Source: Desulfatitalea sp.
GTDB taxonomy: Bacteria; Desulfobacterota; Desulfobacteria; Desulfobacterales; Desulfosarcinaceae
Length of the DNA stretch: 8,276 nucleotides
NCBI GenBank assembly: GCA_018224505.1
Contig: JAGTVD010000116.1
Span: 1-8,276 of the forward strand
Direction: 5' to 3'
This document shows, piece after piece, positions 5,869-8,276 of this stretch (its first letter is position 1; each line of letters starts with the position of its first letter). The notes below the pieces were generated by a model. The model ran no database searches. It saw only the letters and a list, made by a program, of their open reading frames with translations, and was not told the DNA's origin. The position numbers and the translations under genes were made by a program.

Positions 5869-7542
5869 ATGCAGGTTGATACCGATAAACAGCAAAACAG
5901 CCCCTGGGAGCGATTGCAGGTGCTATTACGCAAAGGACCCGCCGGGGATGCTTTGCTGGAAACCGATCCGGAGATCCTGCGGGCGATTCTCGAGGAAAAC
6001 GACCGCCTTTTCAAATCCATGGTCGATGCCTTCGAAGGCATGATTTACATCTGTTCGGCCGATTACCGCATCGAATTTCTCAATGAACGCATGATTCAGC
6101 ACCTGGGCCACGATGCCACGGGCGAGTTGTGCTACCACGCCTTCGGCCGTCGCACGATTTGCCCCTGGTGCATCAACCATCGCATCATCAAGGGCGAAAC
6201 CGTGAGCTGGGAGGTGATCAGCCCGCGGGACATGCGCTGGTACTATGTGGTCAACGCGCCCATCCACCATGTGGACGGATCGGTGTCCAAATATGCGATG
6301 ATGATGGACATCCATGAGCGCAAAAGGAACGAAGAGGAGCTGAGCAACCACTGGGGTCTGCTGGAGGAACGGATCAATGCCCGAACGGCGGAACTCACCC
6401 ATGCGAACGAACAGTTGCGGCTGGAAATCGAGGAGCGCAAGCAGGCCGAAAACGCGATGCGGCGCAGCGAGGCCAAATATCGTGAATTGGTGCAGAACGC
6501 CAACAGCATCATCATCCGGTTCGACACGCAAGGCGTCATCCGGTTCTTCAATGAGTTCGCCCAGCAATTCTTCGGATACCCGGAGGCGGAAATCCTGGGC
6601 CGCACACTGTGGGAGACCATTTTGCCCACCGTGGACAGCGCCGGCCGCCGCGTCACCCGCATGATTGACGATTTTCTGAGCCATCCCGAACAGTTCAAAA
6701 CCGATGAATTGGAAAACCGCAGACGCAATGGCGAACGGGTCTGGGTGGCATGGACCAACCGGCCCATCCTCGATGCCAACGGCGCAATCGCCGAATTTCT
6801 GTGCGTCGGCGTCGATGTGACCGAACGCCGCCAAAACCGGCGACAGATCCGATCGTTGACCTACGCGCTGTTGAAAGCTCAAGAGAACGAGCGCGCAAAA
6901 ATCGCACGCGACTTGCACGACCATATCGCCCAGGACCTCTCGTCCCTTAAAATCCGACTGCAAACCCTGTTCGGCGCCCAGATGGCCGCCCGCGAGGAGT
7001 CGCGGCACCTGATGGAGGACACGATCCAGATTCTGCAACGCTCCATTTCCGAGGTGCGCAACCTGGCCTACAATTTGCGGCCGCCGGGTCTGGACCAATT
7101 GGGCCTGGTGCGCACGCTCTTTCTCTATTGCGACGATTTCGCCCACAACAGCGCCCTTAAAATCGATTTCATCGCGGCCGGATTGGATGATCTGGTTCTG
7201 GAAGAAGATATTCAAATCAATATTTACCGCTTGATCCAGGAAGCCCTGCACAACGTGAAGAAACATGCAGCGGCCAAAGGCGTCACCATCCGGTTGGTGG
7301 CCTCCTCTCCCCACCTGATCCTGCGCATTATTGACGACGGCAAAGGATTTGATGTCGACCACTGGCGCGCCAATTCGCTCCAGGAAAAGCGTATGGGCCT
7401 GCAGAGCATGGTTGAACGGGTGGGGTTGCTCGACGGCACCATCGATATCCGGTCGCGCCCCGGCAAGGGGGCCGGAATTTTCATCACCATTCCCATTAAG
7501 GAGCAGTTCCGTGGCGGCGAAGCGGCGCATTCTGATCATTGA
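5869..7542 (+). CDS. Soluble PAS-PAS sensor histidine kinase, NarL-partner (HisKA_3) type
   Basis: This 557-aa cytoplasmic kinase has no membrane segments. Domains in order: PAS 1 at about 42-150, a charged coiled-coil linker at about 150-200, PAS 2 at about 197-322, a HisKA_3 dimerisation domain at about 337-407 with ERAKIARDLHD and the likely phosphorylated His350, and HATPase_c at about 445-544 with N-box QEALHNVKKHA (Asn462), DDGKGF (489-494), MGLQSM (509-514) and GKGAGI (532-537). PAS 1 contains Cys88, Cys98 and Cys101 in a CYx8CPWC arrangement. I chose the ATG at 5869 because a GAGAG lies about 10 bases upstream and the segment before it, reachable from a TTG at 5800 or ATG at 5824, is cysteine- and arginine-rich and lacks a ribosome binding site. 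The start is the least certain part. It overlaps the response regulator gene by 32 bases, so the two form an operon and surely a cognate pair. It should autophosphorylate in response to an intracellular cue, possibly redox or a metal or cofactor. Confidence 0.93.
   Translation: MQVDTDKQQNSPWERLQVLLRKGPAGDALLETDPEILRAILEENDRLFKSMVDAFEGMIYICSADYRIEFLNERMIQHLGHDATGELCYHAFGRRTICPWCINHRIIKGETVSWEVISPRDMRWYYVVNAPIHHVDGSVSKYAMMMDIHERKRNEEELSNHWGLLEERINARTAELTHANEQLRLEIEERKQAENAMRRSEAKYRELVQNANSIIIRFDTQGVIRFFNEFAQQFFGYPEAEILGRTLWETILPTVDSAGRRVTRMIDDFLSHPEQFKTDELENRRRNGERVWVAWTNRPILDANGAIAEFLCVGVDVTERRQNRRQIRSLTYALLKAQENERAKIARDLHDHIAQDLSSLKIRLQTLFGAQMAAREESRHLMEDTIQILQRSISEVRNLAYNLRPPGLDQLGLVRTLFLYCDDFAHNSALKIDFIAAGLDDLVLEEDIQINIYRLIQEALHNVKKHAAAKGVTIRLVASSPHLILRIIDDGKGFDVDHWRANSLQEKRMGLQSMVERVGLLDGTIDIRSRPGKGAGIFITIPIKEQFRGGEAAHSDH
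7498..7503 (+). promoter_or_regulatory. Ribosome binding site fixing the GTG start of the response regulator
   Basis: AAGGAG lies inside the end of the kinase gene with a 7-base spacer to the GTG at 7511. It decides the regulator start, since no in-frame ATG is nearby and the receiver domain begins right after this GTG. The overlap points to translational coupling. Confidence 0.8.
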
Positions 7543-8188
7543 CGACCACCCTCTGTTCCGGGAGGGGATTAAAACCATTATCGCCCGTCACAATCGGTTT
7601 GAGGTGGTGGATGAAGCGGGCACCGGTCGGGAAGGCTTCGAAAAAGCCGAACGGATCAAACCCGATGTGATCCTGCTGGATATCTCGCTGCCCGATGAAT
7701 CGGGCATAGAACTGGCCCGTCGTATCCGCCATCACCTGCCCCGCACGCGCATCATGATCTTGAGCATGCATTCCAAGATCGATTATATCGTGGAGGCGTT
7801 CCAGTCCGGTGCCACGGGGTACGTGGTCAAAGAATCCGCCTCCGACCGACTGGCACAGGCACTGGATGCGGTGGCCTCTGGTGAATACTTCCTGGACAGT
7901 TCCATCTCCCATGAAGTGGTGGCCAAACTGATGCAATCCCCCGTCAAAGAGGCCAAAGTCAGTGACACCGGGTATGGCAAACTGACCGCCCGGGAGCAGG
8001 AGATCATGCGTATGCTGGCCGAAGGCGCCTCGAAGGGCCAGATCGCCGACCAGCTTCACATCAGCATCAAAACCGTTGAAAACCACCGCGCCAACATCAT
8101 GCGCAAACTCGATATCCACAGCGCCATGGAATTGGTGCGTTACGCGGCGCGCCTGGGATTGATCGATGTGGATCTGTGGAAAGAATAG
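7511..8188 (+). CDS. NarL/FixJ-family response regulator, receiver plus LuxR-type HTH
   Basis: A 225-aa DNA-binding regulator starting at GTG. The receiver domain (about 5-120) has the acidic pair Asp11-Asp12, phosphoacceptor Asp57 in VILLDISLPD, the switch Ser85 in MILSMHS and the invariant Lys107 in YVVKES. After a linker, the C-terminal LuxR-type helix-turn-helix (about 155-217) carries LTAREQEIMRMLAEG (158-172) and IADQLHISIKTVENHRANI (178-196), with the TVENHR recognition-helix hallmark. Length is normal for the family. Its kinase gene overlaps it by 32 bases, so phosphotransfer from His350 of that kinase to Asp57 is expected, followed by dimerisation and promoter binding. Targets are not indicated in the window; the divergent region 5634-5868 is a natural place for autoregulation. 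The gene is intact and ends with TAG. No terminator is seen in the 88 bases after it. Confidence 0.95.
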   Translation: MAAKRRILIIDDHPLFREGIKTIIARHNRFEVVDEAGTGREGFEKAERIKPDVILLDISLPDESGIELARRIRHHLPRTRIMILSMHSKIDYIVEAFQSGATGYVVKESASDRLAQALDAVASGEYFLDSSISHEVVAKLMQSPVKEAKVSDTGYGKLTAREQEIMRMLAEGASKGQIADQLHISIKTVENHRANIMRKLDIHSAMELVRYAARLGLIDVDLWKE

Positions 8189-8276
8189 CGCAAATCAAGC
8201 CGCGTCAACGGTTTCAAGAGCAAACAGCTGCATCCCTTCACGCTTGCCTTTTATGGTAGTATCCGGCAACAAACGC

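Noticed and set aside
5926..7578. 550-aa open frame on the minus strand, antisense to the kinase gene
   Set aside because: It mirrors the kinase gene exactly; the kinase frame has clear PAS, HisKA_3 and HATPase motifs, while the antisense product shows no domain and is explained by GC-rich codon use.
8189..8276. Possible promoter or terminator after the response regulator (TAGTAT near the window end)
   Set aside because: No -35 box at proper spacing and no hairpin with a T-run; too little sequence to support a call.

Overview
The window looks like chromosomal DNA of a GC-rich Gram-negative bacterium, most likely a sulfate-reducer-type deltaproteobacterium (Desulfobacterota). This is inferred from three things: a GldA/F/G-type ABC system ending in a DUF4340 protein, a soluble PAS kinase with a cysteine-rich PAS domain paired with a NarL-type regulator, and compact minus-strand gene strings. 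No rRNA, tRNA, mobile element, CRISPR array or phage gene is visible. The lineage call is an inference from protein style, not from a marker gene.

Positions 1-5633 are all minus strand. In the direction of transcription the order is: a 119-aa unknown protein with a CxxC pair (5633-5274); the metal-tolerance-type protein CutA (5257-4925); an 84-aa unknown protein (4876-4622); a gap with a perfect stem-loop (4580-4599); an ABC ATPase of GldA type (4499-3543); an ABC-2 permease of GldF type (3492-2740); a GldG-type auxiliary membrane protein (2678-774); and a DUF4340 protein cut by the window edge (731-1). The last four have gaps of 42-61 bases and should form one operon encoding a membrane complex: an ATPase, a six-helix permease and two proteins anchored by N-terminal helices with large domains outside the cytoplasmic membrane. 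The first three genes are also closely spaced and may be a separate or leading transcription unit.

A 235-base divergent region (5634-5868) separates these from a plus-strand two-component system. This consists of a soluble PAS-PAS-HisKA_3-HATPase histidine kinase (5869-7542) and a NarL/FixJ-type response regulator (7511-8188). The regulator starts inside the kinase gene from its own strong ribosome binding site. The kinase should sense a cytoplasmic signal and phosphorylate the regulator on Asp57. Its targets are not shown by the window, although the divergent promoter region is an obvious candidate. The final 88 bases hold no gene or convincing terminator.

Most of the window is recognisable. 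The less-described material is the function of the GldFG/DUF4340 transporter outside gliding bacteria, the two unknown small proteins around cutA, and the cysteine-bearing sensor domain.
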